A stretch of 64,000 bases of DNA from assembly GCF_003432035.1 (NCBI RefSeq), contig NZ_QOHO01000062.1, positions 1 through 64,000 on the forward strand, in the 5' to 3' direction. Source of the DNA: Lacrimispora amygdalina. Its GTDB lineage: Bacteria; Bacillota; Clostridia; Lachnospirales; Lachnospiraceae. Of the stretch, positions 34,043 to 43,812 are shown piece after piece. Every line of letters starts with the position of its first letter. Positions within the stretch are counted from its first letter, which is position 1. The position numbers were made by a program, and so were the translations under genes. The notes under the pieces were generated by a model, which ran no database searches, was not told the DNA's origin, and was given only the letters and a program-made list of their open reading frames with translations.

Positions 34043-34881
34043 TGGGAAAAGCGATGAATTTAAAAAAGGCAGCTGCATATATCGTACTGTCACTCTTGTC
34101 ATTTTTGTGCCTTTTCTTCTTTTATTGCCTGATCATCAATGCGACCAGATCCCATCCGGAAATCGCAAAGGGATTCTCATTTCTGCCAGGCAAATCATTT
34201 GGTCCTAACTTATATAATGTACTTCATAACAAGAATCTGCCGGTTGTTCATGGAATAATAAACAGCCTGTTTATCGCCGGTGCTTCCGCCGGCCTGGCAG
34301 TATATGTGTCCGCACTTACGGCATATGCGATTCATGCCTATGATTTTAAATTCAGAAATGCAGTTTATCTTTTTATCATCCTGATTATGATGATTCCTAC
34401 GCAGGTTACAACCCTTGGCTTTTTAAGCCTGATTGGTAAAATGGGGCTTATGGACAGTTTTGTTCCTTTAATTCTTCCATCTATGGCTGCACCGGTTATA
34501 TTCTATTTTATGGTTTCTTATTTTCAAAGCAATCTGCCGCTGGAAATTGTGGAGTCAGCCAGAATCGATGGATCCAATGAATTTTACACCTTTAATTTTA
34601 TTGTAATTCCCATTGTGAAGCCTGCTCTGGCAGTGCAGGGTATCTTTGCATTTGTGGCCTCCTGGAACAATTATTTTGTTCCATCCCTAGTGCTCAAATC
34701 AAATGCGAAAAAAACGCTTCCTATATTAATAGCGCAGCTTAGAAGTGCGGATTTCTTAAAATTTGATATGGGTCAGGTTTATATGCTGATTACCATTGCC
34801 ATTGTTCCGGTTGCCATTATCTATTTGTGCCTGTCGAGGTTCATCATTGGCGGAGTTACGGCAGGAAGTGTGAAAGGATAG
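34042..34881 (+). CDS. CUT1 sugar ABC transporter permease (MalG-like)
   Basis: A 279-residue permease with six helices. It has LIINATRSHPEIAKG, a family-typical loop, the EAA loop ESARIDGSNEFYTFNFIVIP, the WNNYFVPSLVL segment and the ending FIIGGVTAGSVKG, shared by MalG-like proteins. ATG 34042 overlaps the previous stop (TAATG) and follows AGGAGG. Like the importer at 18868, this operon has no ATPase gene; a common MsiK/MalK-type ATPase must be supplied from elsewhere. Confidence 0.87.
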   Translation: MGKAMNLKKAAAYIVLSLLSFLCLFFFYCLIINATRSHPEIAKGFSFLPGKSFGPNLYNVLHNKNLPVVHGIINSLFIAGASAGLAVYVSALTAYAIHAYDFKFRNAVYLFIILIMMIPTQVTTLGFLSLIGKMGLMDSFVPLILPSMAAPVIFYFMVSYFQSNLPLEIVESARIDGSNEFYTFNFIVIPIVKPALAVQGIFAFVASWNNYFVPSLVLKSNAKKTLPILIAQLRSADFLKFDMGQVYMLITIAIVPVAIIYLCLSRFIIGGVTAGSVKG

Positions 34882-34885
34882 CAGG

Positions 34886-36226
34886 ATGGACTGGAAAAAA
34901 GACTTTATATGGGGGACCGCAACCTCATCCTATCAGATAGAAGGAGCAGCCTTTGAGGATGGAAAGGGGCTTTCTGTATGGGATGTGTTTGTAAAAGAGA
35001 AAGGCAGAATTTTCGAGGGACATACAGGAGAAGTGGCATGTGATCATTACCACCGGATGAAAGAGGATGTTGCTCTGCTTGCAGAGCTTGGAGTAGGAGC
35101 TTACCGCTTTTCTGTTTCCTGGCCAAGAATCATACCCTATGGAAACGGAAACGTTAATGAAAAAGGGCTGCGGTTCTATTCCGATCTGGTGGATGAACTG
35201 CTGAAATATCATATTACGCCATATGTAACCCTGTTTCATTGGGATTATCCCAATGAGCTGGAGATGCAGGGCGGCTGGCTAAACCCAGAGAGCCCAGAGT
35301 GGTTTGTTTCGTATACAGAGGTTGTTGCAAAAACATTTGGAAACCGGGTAAAGAATTATATTACGTTTAATGAACCACAGATATTTACCTGGCTTGGATA
35401 TGATAAATGCACCCATGCTCCGGGAATTAAATATCCGGCTGGAAGAATCCTTTCCATGTGCCGGAATATTGCCCTGGCACATGGAAAATCTGTGGTTAAA
35501 TTACGGGAACTGGTACCAGATTGCCGGGTAGGATATGCACCTACCTGCGGCAATGCTTACTGGCCCGTGGAAGAAACCGATTTTCTGGCAGCAAAAGCAG
35601 GAGAACTGCAAAATTCAATAAGAGCGGATGACTGGCTTTTTTCTTCTGCATTCTGGAATGAGCTGTTTTTAAAGGGAAGGTTTCATGAACAATGCAGAGG
35701 TTTATTTGGCAGTGATTTACCGCAGCTGACTGAGCAAGAGCAGCGTCTGATTGGCCAGCCTCTTGATTTTTGCGGAATGAATCTCTATCAGGGCACCTCT
35801 GTGTCCTTATCTGAGACGGGGGAGATCGTTCTTGGGAAGCTTCCTGCAGGACATGGGAAGACTGGAATGGGCTGGCCCATTACTCCGAAAGCCATGTACT
35901 GGGCAGTAAAGAACTTTTACAATACCTACCATCTGCCGTTATTTATCACAGAGAATGGAATGTCTGCACTGGATGTGATATCTTTAGATGGAGGTGTGCA
36001 TGATCCGGGCAGAATTGATTACCTGGCACGCCATCTGTCTGAACTGAAGCGCGCAGTTTTAGACGGAGCGGAAGTGGAAGGGTACTTTTTGTGGAGTTTT
36101 CTTGATAATTTTGAATGGGAGAAGGGCTATGATGACCGGTTTGGAATCGTCTATGTTGACTACGAAACCCAGAGAAGAATACCGAAGGACAGTTTTTACT
36201 GGTACCAGAATATAATAAAATCATAA
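34886..36226 (+). CDS. Beta-glucosidase (GH1)
   Basis: A 446-residue GH1 glycosidase of normal length. The catalytic acid/base is Glu163 (TFNEPQIF) and the nucleophile Glu356 (FITENGM). Also visible are the N-terminal FIWGTATSSYQIEGA signature and the GYFLWSFLDNFEW motif near the C-terminus. There is no signal peptide, so it hydrolyses imported beta-glucosides in the cytoplasm. A Trp/Asn/Glu-based aglycone site with no basic pocket near the C-terminus (WEKGYDDRFG) suggests free rather than phosphorylated sugars, in line with ABC rather than PTS import. It starts 4 nt after the permease gene and ends the operon at a strong terminator. Confidence 0.92.
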   Translation: MDWKKDFIWGTATSSYQIEGAAFEDGKGLSVWDVFVKEKGRIFEGHTGEVACDHYHRMKEDVALLAELGVGAYRFSVSWPRIIPYGNGNVNEKGLRFYSDLVDELLKYHITPYVTLFHWDYPNELEMQGGWLNPESPEWFVSYTEVVAKTFGNRVKNYITFNEPQIFTWLGYDKCTHAPGIKYPAGRILSMCRNIALAHGKSVVKLRELVPDCRVGYAPTCGNAYWPVEETDFLAAKAGELQNSIRADDWLFSSAFWNELFLKGRFHEQCRGLFGSDLPQLTEQEQRLIGQPLDFCGMNLYQGTSVSLSETGEIVLGKLPAGHGKTGMGWPITPKAMYWAVKNFYNTYHLPLFITENGMSALDVISLDGGVHDPGRIDYLARHLSELKRAVLDGAEVEGYFLWSFLDNFEWEKGYDDRFGIVYVDYETQRRIPKDSFYWYQNIIKS

Positions 36227-36236
36227 TCATAATAGA

Positions 36237-36282
36237 AAGCAGGGCAGTTCAGTAATAATTACTGATTTGTCCTGCTTTTTTT
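36237..36282 (+). terminator. Intrinsic terminator of the beta-glucoside operon
   Basis: AAGCAGG (36237-36243) pairs with CCTGCTT (36271-36277), with an inner stem TCAGTAAT/ATTACTGA, followed by seven T residues. Confidence 0.85.
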
Positions 36283-36284
36283 AG

Positions 36285-37322
36285 TTACCCCAGCGGGGTG
36301 GTTTGTCCGGTTATCTCATCAAATTGAAAGCTAACGCTGTTGTCGGCGCAGTCATACAAATAGGTAGCAACATAGGTTAGTGTGTTGTCTGGCATCCGTT
36401 TGTAAGTCCGTACCGTGTAGTAGTCTTTTCCATCTATCTTAGAGATACCGGGAGATGCTATGAACTGGTAAGAATCCGCACTCTCTGTAAGCTTTAGCTT
36501 TTCCTGTCCCTGGGAGCGTACGGTGTTTTCAGCCTGTTCAATCGAGGTTTCGGATTTGGGCTGCTTTTTTATATCGGAGATTACTTTTTTCTGCTGATTC
36601 CACTGATTTTTAAAATAGTCATTCCAGGATTCACTGCCTTTGCCTGCTGTTACAGTCACGCTGTCGCCTTCGGATTCCAGAGTGATGGAAAGATAAGACT
36701 TGGAATCACTGGACGGACCGGCAAGCTGATAGCATTCCGAATTTTCACTGTTTGTTTCACTTTCTGTGGTTTCTGCTGCTGAGCTTTCCTCAGTTACATC
36801 GATAAAACTTTTCTGAGTCTCCAGGTAATTTTTATAGCTTTTTAAATCTGCAGAGGGATCGTCCAGATTTATATATTTATATGTGTCTTTCTGCTGGTCT
36901 GCAGCAGAAGTATCACCTTCAGAAGCTGCTTTGCCTTCTGCATCGGACTCCTTCTTGTCAGTGTCTGATTTTTCAGTTTCCTTTGAACTTTCCGGAACGG
37001 ATTTAGGCTCTTCGTAGGTGCGGTCGCCCACGATTGCGGTAAACGAGGATATATCTTCATCCTTTGAGAAATAATATTCCGGTGATTTGGCCACCTTTTC
37101 TTTAACGGTATTCTTATTTCTTACGGACAGCAGAATAATGGCCTGGGCAGCTCCGATAATTACTATGAACAGGGCTGCAACCAGCAAAACAACAACTCTT
37201 TTGTTCTTTGGCAATAAAGACTTTTTCCCGGCTTTTGCAGGCTTTTCCTTCTTCACTTTTGCAGCCTTAGGCTTTTTAAGCTTTGTTTTGGGTTCTTTTA
37301 TTTTTGTTTTCTTAGTAGGCAT
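36285..37322 (-). CDS. Lysine-rich, single-pass membrane-anchored protein of unknown function
   Basis: A 345-residue protein that I do not recognise. Residues 1-41 are almost all Lys, Pro and Ala (PKKTK-like repeats), followed by one membrane helix (about 43-68, VVVLLVAALFIVIIGAA). Beyond it comes a long acidic linker rich in Ser, Glu, Asp, Lys and Thr (about 100-200), then a folded-looking domain ending in YYTVRTYKRMPDN and TLTYVATYLYD. Positive-inside topology puts the Lys-rich tail in the cytoplasm and the rest outside. The ATG at 37322 is chosen because AAGG abuts the earlier ATG at 37331. It is monocistronic and not linked to its neighbours. Confidence 0.7.
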   Translation of the reverse strand: MPTKKTKIKEPKTKLKKPKAAKVKKEKPAKAGKKSLLPKNKRVVVLLVAALFIVIIGAAQAIILLSVRNKNTVKEKVAKSPEYYFSKDEDISSFTAIVGDRTYEEPKSVPESSKETEKSDTDKKESDAEGKAASEGDTSAADQQKDTYKYINLDDPSADLKSYKNYLETQKSFIDVTEESSAAETTESETNSENSECYQLAGPSSDSKSYLSITLESEGDSVTVTAGKGSESWNDYFKNQWNQQKKVISDIKKQPKSETSIEQAENTVRSQGQEKLKLTESADSYQFIASPGISKIDGKDYYTVRTYKRMPDNTLTYVATYLYDCADNSVSFQFDEITGQTTPLG

Positions 37323-37442
37323 AATGATCATCCTTATGTAATATTTAATACTGTAAAATTAGATGCAGTTACAAAACTTCACTAACCATATATCGGTTAA
37401 AGCTTATTGAAACATAAGGTTTGTCTTAAATTTATCATACAA

Positions 37443-38024
37443 TTATATGATCAGAAGATTTTTTGCAGTTCCCATAATCACCTTATCCACAAATTCTGCA
37501 ACTTCTTCTTTCGGCTCCTGCATATCTGTATTCAGCCACTGCTTTAATACCCCCGTAAGGCCGTATGTAATGAATTCCAGGAAGTAGTTTAAGGTAACAT
37601 CCCTGGCGTCGGGGTATTGTTCTTTAATAATGGCAGTTCCATTTTTTAAAATAAGAGTGTGGAAGCGATTTACAAAATCATTGGAAGAGCTGTTCTCAAA
37701 AAGGATATTACATATCTTTTTGTTCTCTTCAATATATTGAATGATGGGGATAATAACTGGCATGAGTGAGGCTTTTTTAAATGCTTCCCGATAGTTGTTT
37801 ACCATATTTTGAAAATCATTTAATACTTCTGTTTCCATTTCCTGCAAAAGACTGTATGTATCTGCGTAATGAAGATAGAAGGTTCCCCTGTTTAAATCAG
37901 CCAGTTCCGTGATATCCTTTACGGAAATATTTTTAATATCCTTTTTCTCCATAAGTTCCAGAAGACTTTCCTTTAATAGTCTCTGAGTTTTTCGTATGCG
38001 TCGATCCTGCTTTTGCTTATCCAT
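37443..38024 (-). CDS. TetR-family regulator divergent from the MMPL transporter
   Basis: A 193-residue TetR protein. The helix-turn-helix is KNISVKDITELADLNRGTFY with LHY following; the C-terminal domain is of the TetR_C_8 kind found in many Firmicute regulators (about residues 75-180). The ATG at 38024 follows GGGAGGAG. It is transcribed away from the MMPL transporter, and the two promoters overlap almost completely (38151-38200). It is therefore the likely repressor of both directions. Inducers of this family are often lipophilic or dihydroxyacetone-like compounds; here unknown. Confidence 0.85.
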   Translation of the reverse strand: MDKQKQDRRIRKTQRLLKESLLELMEKKDIKNISVKDITELADLNRGTFYLHYADTYSLLQEMETEVLNDFQNMVNNYREAFKKASLMPVIIPIIQYIEENKKICNILFENSSSNDFVNRFHTLILKNGTAIIKEQYPDARDVTLNYFLEFITYGLTGVLKQWLNTDMQEPKEEVAEFVDKVIMGTAKNLLII

Positions 38025-38150
38025 ACAACTCCTCCCTTCGCACTTTGGCGTATTCTTTGGTTCTGATTGACGATATTTTGAAATGTGTTGAGTATTATGC
38101 CGGAAAAATAATCTGTGATTATTAATAGATGTATTTGAATAGATTGATTA

Positions 38151-38200
38151 TTGAATGTTATATACACTAGTATTATAATATACACATGTTGAAAAGTCAA
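38151..38200. promoter_or_regulatory. Overlapping face-to-face promoters of the tetR and MMPL genes
   Basis: Plus strand: TTGAAT (38151-38156), 17-nt spacer, TATAAT (38174-38179). Minus strand: TTGACT (38200-38195), 17-nt spacer, TATAAT (38177-38172). The two -10 boxes share four base pairs. Direct repeats TATACAC at 38161 and 38179 (18 bp apart) lie inside and could be regulator sites. Confidence 0.72.
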
Positions 38201-38244
38201 TAAAGTATCCATTAGTAGATTATCGATTATAAATGGAGGGGGAT

Positions 38245-40434
38245 ATGAAAAAAAACAGTACTTTTTTCGACAAATTAGTACATTTTATTGTTTTTAAGGG
38301 AAAATTAATTGAAAGTGTTTTTTTTGCCGGTACCATTATCTGTGCAGTGTGTTTTCCTTTTGTGAAAGTTAATTATGATTTAAGCAAATATCTGCCGCAG
38401 TTTGCCCAGACGAAGCAGGCGCTGGACGTGATGGAAGATGAGTTTGGATATCCCGGCATGGCCCGGATCATGGTTCGGGACGTAAGTCTTCAGGAAGCAA
38501 AGCGGATCAGAAGTGAAATTTCAGATCTGGAGGGAGTGGATGTGGTGGTCGGACCTGATCTTGCAACGGATGTATATATGGGAGCATCTTTTGCAAATGA
38601 AGGACTGACGGATTTGGCCTCTGTTGATGTGTTTTCCATGAAAGACTATTACCGCAATGGGAATGCATTGATGGACGTGATTTTCAAAAACGGGGATGAC
38701 AATCCGCTTACCCGTTCCGGTGTAGAAGAGATATACAGGATTGTAGGAAAGGACCGGGGATGTTTTGCCGGAAGTGCGGTATCCAGTAAAGAGAGGGAGG
38801 AATCCATTACACATGAGATTACCATAGCGATTGGTATGGCACTGGTGATCATCTGGCTGATCCTGACGCTTACGACTACGTCATGGATGGAACCATTCCT
38901 GTTTATCTTAATTATGGTAATCGCAATTATATTGAATATGGGGTCAAACCTGATGTTTGGAACCATATCATTTTTCACGTTTTCAACAGCGGCTATTTTA
39001 CAGCTGGCAGTCTCTATGGACTATTCGATTTTTCTATTACATACATTCACTGCAATAAAAAATACCGGTATAGAAATAAACAAAGCCATGGAAATGGCAA
39101 TAAAGGAATCCTGCAGTTCCATTTTAGCCAGCGGAGCAACTACGATTGTCGGGTTTATAGTCATTGCATTTATGCGTTTCACCATTGGCAAAGATGTGGG
39201 ATTTGTGCTGACAAAAGGGATTATCTGCAGTCTGGCAACGGTGCTGTTTCTCATGCCGACTCTGATCCTGCATTTTAACAGAATGATAGAAAAGACGGCG
39301 CATAAACCGTTTGTGCCTCCTTTTGACCGTTTTGCAAGGCTGATGAACAGAATAAGGAAACCCGTGTTTATAACAGCACTGATTCTGGCTGTTCCCTGTT
39401 ACTTTGGCCAGAGCATGAATGCCTTTTACTATGGTGATGATGCCATCGGCGCAGGTCCGGGAACAAGAGTTTATGAGGACACCAGAAAGATTAATGAGGA
39501 ATTTGGAAAATCCAACATGGTGATTGGAATCGTACCAAATGGTTCCGTGGTGACGGAAAGGCAGCTGACAGATACACTGGAGGATCTGGATTTTGTTAAT
39601 TACGCCATTTCCATGTCAGGAACGATACCGAAAGGGATTCCTGAAAGCTTCCTGCCGGATAAGGTCAGTAAGCAGTTAAGAAGCAGCCACTATGCCAGAT
39701 TCCTTATATCTATGAATACCGTTCAGGAAAGTCAGTATGCCTTCGATTGCAGTCAAAAGCTTGAGAATGTAATTCGTGAATTTTATCCCAATGATGCATA
39801 TGTAATTGGTATGACGCCCACCACAATTGATATCCGTGATATTTTAACTGATGATTATAATAAGGTATCCCTCCTTTCCCTGGCGGGGGTTGCGCTTGTA
39901 GTCTTAGTAACTTTTCAGGCTGTACTGGTGCCGATTCTTGTTATTATTCCAATCGAGGTTGCAATCTATTTAAATATGACTCTGCCCTATGTGATGGGAG
40001 ACAGTATGGTGTATATCGGCTATATCATAGTAAGCTGCCTTCAGCTGGGGGCTACCATTGACTATTCCATATTGATGACCAATAACTATCTTGGTTTCAG
40101 AAAAACCATGAATAACACGGATTCAGCAATGGCTGCCATTTCAAAGAGCACCTTATCCATACTTACATCGGGAGGGATATTAACCGTAGTGGGTTATCTC
40201 CTGTTTTTTACGTCCTCCATTCAGGCCATCTCCCAGGTAGGACGTCTTGTGGGCAGAGGAGCGATTCTCAGCATGGTATTGGTACTGTCTCTCTTACCGG
40301 CGTTACTCAGTCTGTTTGACAAACAGATACAAAAACAGCAGGAGCGGGCGTCCCGACGAAAAGAGAGACGGCGTTTAAAATACACAAAAGTAAGAGGAAA
40401 GTTAAAAGGAGGGGATGCAAATGAACAGGCATAA
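38245..40434 (+). CDS. MMPL/RND-family transporter
   Basis: A 729-residue polytopic membrane protein. It has the RND pattern: one N-terminal helix, a large outside loop (about residues 40-185), a block of helices (from ITIAIGMALVIIWLILTL to about 350), a second helix and outside loop (about 375-530), and a second helix block ending near 690, followed by a basic cytoplasmic tail. Conserved membrane motifs include SMDYSIFLLH in the first half and ATIDYSILMTN in the second, each with the Asp thought to carry protons. MMPL proteins export lipids or hydrophobic molecules. The ATG at 38245 follows GGAGGGGG. It overlaps the next gene by 14 nt. Confidence 0.85.
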   Translation: MKKNSTFFDKLVHFIVFKGKLIESVFFAGTIICAVCFPFVKVNYDLSKYLPQFAQTKQALDVMEDEFGYPGMARIMVRDVSLQEAKRIRSEISDLEGVDVVVGPDLATDVYMGASFANEGLTDLASVDVFSMKDYYRNGNALMDVIFKNGDDNPLTRSGVEEIYRIVGKDRGCFAGSAVSSKEREESITHEITIAIGMALVIIWLILTLTTTSWMEPFLFILIMVIAIILNMGSNLMFGTISFFTFSTAAILQLAVSMDYSIFLLHTFTAIKNTGIEINKAMEMAIKESCSSILASGATTIVGFIVIAFMRFTIGKDVGFVLTKGIICSLATVLFLMPTLILHFNRMIEKTAHKPFVPPFDRFARLMNRIRKPVFITALILAVPCYFGQSMNAFYYGDDAIGAGPGTRVYEDTRKINEEFGKSNMVIGIVPNGSVVTERQLTDTLEDLDFVNYAISMSGTIPKGIPESFLPDKVSKQLRSSHYARFLISMNTVQESQYAFDCSQKLENVIREFYPNDAYVIGMTPTTIDIRDILTDDYNKVSLLSLAGVALVVLVTFQAVLVPILVIIPIEVAIYLNMTLPYVMGDSMVYIGYIIVSCLQLGATIDYSILMTNNYLGFRKTMNNTDSAMAAISKSTLSILTSGGILTVVGYLLFFTSSIQAISQVGRLVGRGAILSMVLVLSLLPALLSLFDKQIQKQQERASRRKERRRLKYTKVRGKLKGGDANEQA

Positions 40435-42658
40435 AAAAATATTTCCCATAGGGCTGGCGGCTGTTATCTCCATTCAGTCCGTACAGGTGCCATTGGCATC
40501 GCAAATACAGCCTCCATGCGATGAAACTCTTTACGTGACAATGGATCCCTATGGAGAAATAAAGGAAAGCAGCGTGGTAAAGATCTACCGATTAAATGGG
40601 AATGAGCCGCTGGTAGATTACGGGAATTATGAAAAGGTCATTAATTTAACGGATCATTCCAAACCGGTGGCGGGGGCCGACGGCTCAGTAACTTTTACAC
40701 CGGAAGCAGGCGAAAACAGATTCTATTTTGAAGGACAGACAAAAACGGAAAAAAAAGAGCTGCCATGGAATATTACAGTCAGTTACAGGCTGAACGGAGT
40801 GGAGAAAAAAGCGGAAGAACTGGCAGGGGAAAAGGGTCTGATCGAAGTGAATGTGGACCTGGCGCCCAATGAAGGACTTTCTGATTTCTATAAAAACAAT
40901 ATGACATTGATGGGCAGTGCTGTTGTGGATATGGATAAAAACTTAAGCCTGGAGGCTGAGGGAGCGCAGGTGCAGACAGTAGGAAATTTAAGCACGGTGG
41001 TTTTCTTTGCTCTTCCCGGAGAAGACGGACATTATACCATTCGCATTGGTACGGATAATTTTAAATTCTCCGGAATTGTATTTGCCATGGTCCCACTGAC
41101 GGTCAGCCAGCTTGACAAAGTGAAAGATTTGCGGGAGGCTAAGGAAACCATGGAAGATTCCGCAGATGCCATCAGTGACAGCCTGGATGTGGTGCTGAAT
41201 ACCATGGATCAGATGAAGAACAGCATTGACAGCACATCAGATGGAATCAGAGGTCTGGATAAAACCAGACAGATTGTGGCAGATTCCAAGGGAAAGGTCT
41301 ATGCGAATGCAGATGAAGCGCTGGCTGCACTTGATGGATTGTCTAAGACGCTAAGACCGTTTTACAATCATACCCAGAATGCCAAAACTGCGTTAAATGA
41401 TTTAAGAAGCCAGACGAATCATTTAACTGAAATTTTAAGTGATCTCTCTCCTGATTTAAATGATTTACAGGAGGGGGTAAGGAAACTCAGAGATGAACTG
41501 GAAGAATTGCAGAAACTGGGAAATTCACCGGAAGCCGGAATGAAAAGCCAGATGTTTTTAAAACAGCTTGATAAGACACAGGAACATTTAAATAAGCTGA
41601 CAGACCAGCAGCAGGCGCTGGCAAAGGAACTTGAGACGCTTGCACAAATACTTCCCCAGCTGACGGCTTTAACCGGATCTCTCAGCGCATCGGCACAGGG
41701 ACTGGGGGATGAGGAACTGGAAGAACTGCTTTATGACGTCACAGAGGAAGGTCTGGCTGACGAGGATGAAATTTCCTCCTATTTATTTAATGAGAAGGAC
41801 TATTCTGTTACAGAAATCAACGCATTAACCGATTATTTAACTTCTGCACTGGGAACAGGAAGCATTGCTTCCCCCAGTTCTGCTTCAAAGGCTGCACTAA
41901 AAGCTGCAGCGCCACTCGTACAGATACTGCCACAGCTGGCAGGAAGCGGAGCTGCACTGACCGATGATATGACAAAGTTCCTTGGCTTTACAAACGTTCT
42001 TCTTGGTGATCTCTATTCGGAAAGAAATCATATTAGCGGTGCGGCAGACGGTGTAATACAATCGTCCGATGCCATTGGAAAACTATGCGATACTGCGGAT
42101 GACCTGATTGGAAATGCGGAAGAACTGAATGGAATTTTAAACCGCCATCATGATGAGATGCTTAATACGCTGACAGATATGGGAGAGATGACAGACAGTG
42201 CATCAAGAAGCATTGATTCCATGAATGTATTCTTCCGCTCTCTGGAAAATCAGATGAAGACAGTGGGTAATTCTTTCAATGGCAGCACGCAAAAGACTTT
42301 AAACGGTCTGGCTGATACCCTGGATGTTGCAGGAAATGGTCTTGATCAGACTGAAATTTTGAGAAATGCCAAGGATACCATAAAAAATACGGTTGATGAT
42401 AAGTGGGATGAATATACCACTGAGGATACTACCCTGTTAAATATCGATTTAGAAGCGAAACCTGTTTCCATGACATCATTAAGGAATCCATCGCCAAAGA
42501 GCATTCAAATCATACTGAGAACTGGAGAAATCAAGCAGGAGGAAGAAGATGAAGATGTGAAAGTGGATGAAGATTTCCACCCGGATGGCAGTGTGTTTCA
42601 CCGCATAGGAAACATATTTAAAAGCATTTTTAGTTTTTTTGCTTCTATATTTAAATAG
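40421..42658 (+). CDS. Exported coiled-coil protein, partner of the MMPL transporter
   Basis: A 745-residue protein with a short basic start and a hydrophobic signal-like segment (residues 3-26). A beta-rich domain (about 30-220) is followed by a long helical region (about 225-620) full of heptad-like Leu/Ile/Asp repeats, such as TMEDSADAISDSLDVVLNTM and SRSIDSMNVFF. The pattern recalls YhgE/Pip-type proteins. It ends in a short amphipathic/aromatic tail (FKSIFSFFASIFK), which may insert in the membrane. ATG 40421 is 6 nt from AAGGAGGGG; ATG 40415 abuts it. The gene overlaps the MMPL gene, so the two are made together. I infer an extracytoplasmic adaptor or tether. Exact family unknown. Confidence 0.72.
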   Translation: MNRHKKIFPIGLAAVISIQSVQVPLASQIQPPCDETLYVTMDPYGEIKESSVVKIYRLNGNEPLVDYGNYEKVINLTDHSKPVAGADGSVTFTPEAGENRFYFEGQTKTEKKELPWNITVSYRLNGVEKKAEELAGEKGLIEVNVDLAPNEGLSDFYKNNMTLMGSAVVDMDKNLSLEAEGAQVQTVGNLSTVVFFALPGEDGHYTIRIGTDNFKFSGIVFAMVPLTVSQLDKVKDLREAKETMEDSADAISDSLDVVLNTMDQMKNSIDSTSDGIRGLDKTRQIVADSKGKVYANADEALAALDGLSKTLRPFYNHTQNAKTALNDLRSQTNHLTEILSDLSPDLNDLQEGVRKLRDELEELQKLGNSPEAGMKSQMFLKQLDKTQEHLNKLTDQQQALAKELETLAQILPQLTALTGSLSASAQGLGDEELEELLYDVTEEGLADEDEISSYLFNEKDYSVTEINALTDYLTSALGTGSIASPSSASKAALKAAAPLVQILPQLAGSGAALTDDMTKFLGFTNVLLGDLYSERNHISGAADGVIQSSDAIGKLCDTADDLIGNAEELNGILNRHHDEMLNTLTDMGEMTDSASRSIDSMNVFFRSLENQMKTVGNSFNGSTQKTLNGLADTLDVAGNGLDQTEILRNAKDTIKNTVDDKWDEYTTEDTTLLNIDLEAKPVSMTSLRNPSPKSIQIILRTGEIKQEEEDEDVKVDEDFHPDGSVFHRIGNIFKSIFSFFASIFK

Positions 42659-42700
42659 AAAAAATCAGATAAAAATCATAGGTTTTTAAGAAATTCTACA

Positions 42701-42729
42701 TTGTTATTTTCCGGATTCCTGCTTATAAT
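42701..42729 (+). promoter_or_regulatory. Promoter of galE
   Basis: TTGTTA (42701-42706), 17-nt spacer, perfect TATAAT (42724-42729). Confidence 0.65.
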
Positions 42730-42761
42730 AGTTTCAGGACATTTTAAAGGAGGAAGTTAAC

Positions 42762-43781
42762 ATGGCGATATTAGTTACCGGTGGTGCAGGATACATAGGA
42801 AGTCATACGTGTGTGGAACTGCTCAATGCCGGTTTAGAGGTAGTAGTGGTTGACAATCTTTGTAATTCAAGCAGGGAATCCATGAAACGTGTAATGGAAA
42901 TTACAGGAAAAAAGCTGAATTTTTATGAGGCGGATTTACTGGACCGGGAAGCTCTGGAGCAGATCTTTGAAAAAGAATCCATTGATGGTGTCATTCATTT
43001 TGCAGGATTGAAGGCAGTGGGCGAATCCGTCTACAAGCCGCTTGAATATTATCATAATAACATTACAGGAACTTTAGTGCTTTGTGATGTTATGAGAAAA
43101 CACGGAGTGAAAAGTATTGTGTTCAGTTCTTCTGCGACAGTATATGGAGATCCGGAATTTGTACCCATCACGGAAGAATGTCCCAAGGGAGACATTACCA
43201 ATCCTTATGGAAGAACCAAGGGAATGCTGGAGCAGATCCTGACTGATTTAAATACGGCAGATCCGGAGTGGAATGTTATGTTATTACGCTACTTCAATCC
43301 CATCGGAGCTCATGAATCCGGCCGGATTGGGGAAGATCCGAAAGGGACGCCCAATAACCTTCTTCCTTATATTACTCAGGTGGCGGTAGGAAAACTGGAG
43401 CGTCTGGGAGTATTCGGCAATGACTATCATACGCCGGATGGAACCTGTGTCAGGGACTATATTCATGTAGTTGATCTGGCTGTGGGTCACGTTAAGGCTT
43501 TAAATGCCATGTCAAAACAGGCAGGCGGTGTGTGGATCTACAATCTGGGAACCGGGATCGGATACAGTGTTCTTGATGTTATTGGCGCGTTTGAAGAAGC
43601 CAATGATTTAAAGATTCCTTATACCATTATGGAACGCAGACCTGGAGATATCCCAACATGTTATGCAGATCCTTCGAAAGCGGAGAAGGAGCTTGGCTGG
43701 AAAGCCGAGCGGGGGCTGAAAGAGATGTGCCGGGATTCCTGGAACTGGCAGAAGAATAATCCGGGCGGATTTGAAGAATAA
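42762..43781 (+). CDS. galE: UDP-glucose 4-epimerase
   Basis: A 339-residue short-chain dehydrogenase/reductase of normal GalE length. The NAD-binding motif [10 protein letters not shown] is at residues 7-16, the Ser/Thr catalytic strand at [10 protein letters not shown], and the YxxxK pair in [12 protein letters not shown]-terminal substrate-binding features include [12 protein letters not shown] and [10 protein letters not shown]. It interconverts UDP-glucose and UDP-galactose for galactose use and surface polysaccharide. The ATG follows AGGAGGAAG. It is monocistronic between its own promoter and a terminator. Confidence 0.94.
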   Translation: MAILVTGGAGYIGSHTCVELLNAGLEVVVVDNLCNSSRESMKRVMEITGKKLNFYEADLLDREALEQIFEKESIDGVIHFAGLKAVGESVYKPLEYYHNNITGTLVLCDVMRKHGVKSIVFSSSATVYGDPEFVPITEECPKGDITNPYGRTKGMLEQILTDLNTADPEWNVMLLRYFNPIGAHESGRIGEDPKGTPNNLLPYITQVAVGKLERLGVFGNDYHTPDGTCVRDYIHVVDLAVGHVKALNAMSKQAGGVWIYNLGTGIGYSVLDVIGAFEEANDLKIPYTIMERRPGDIPTCYADPSKAEKELGWKAERGLKEMCRDSWNWQKNNPGGFEE

Positions 43782-43812
43782 CGATAACCGGTAACGGTTT
43801 GATAACAGACAG

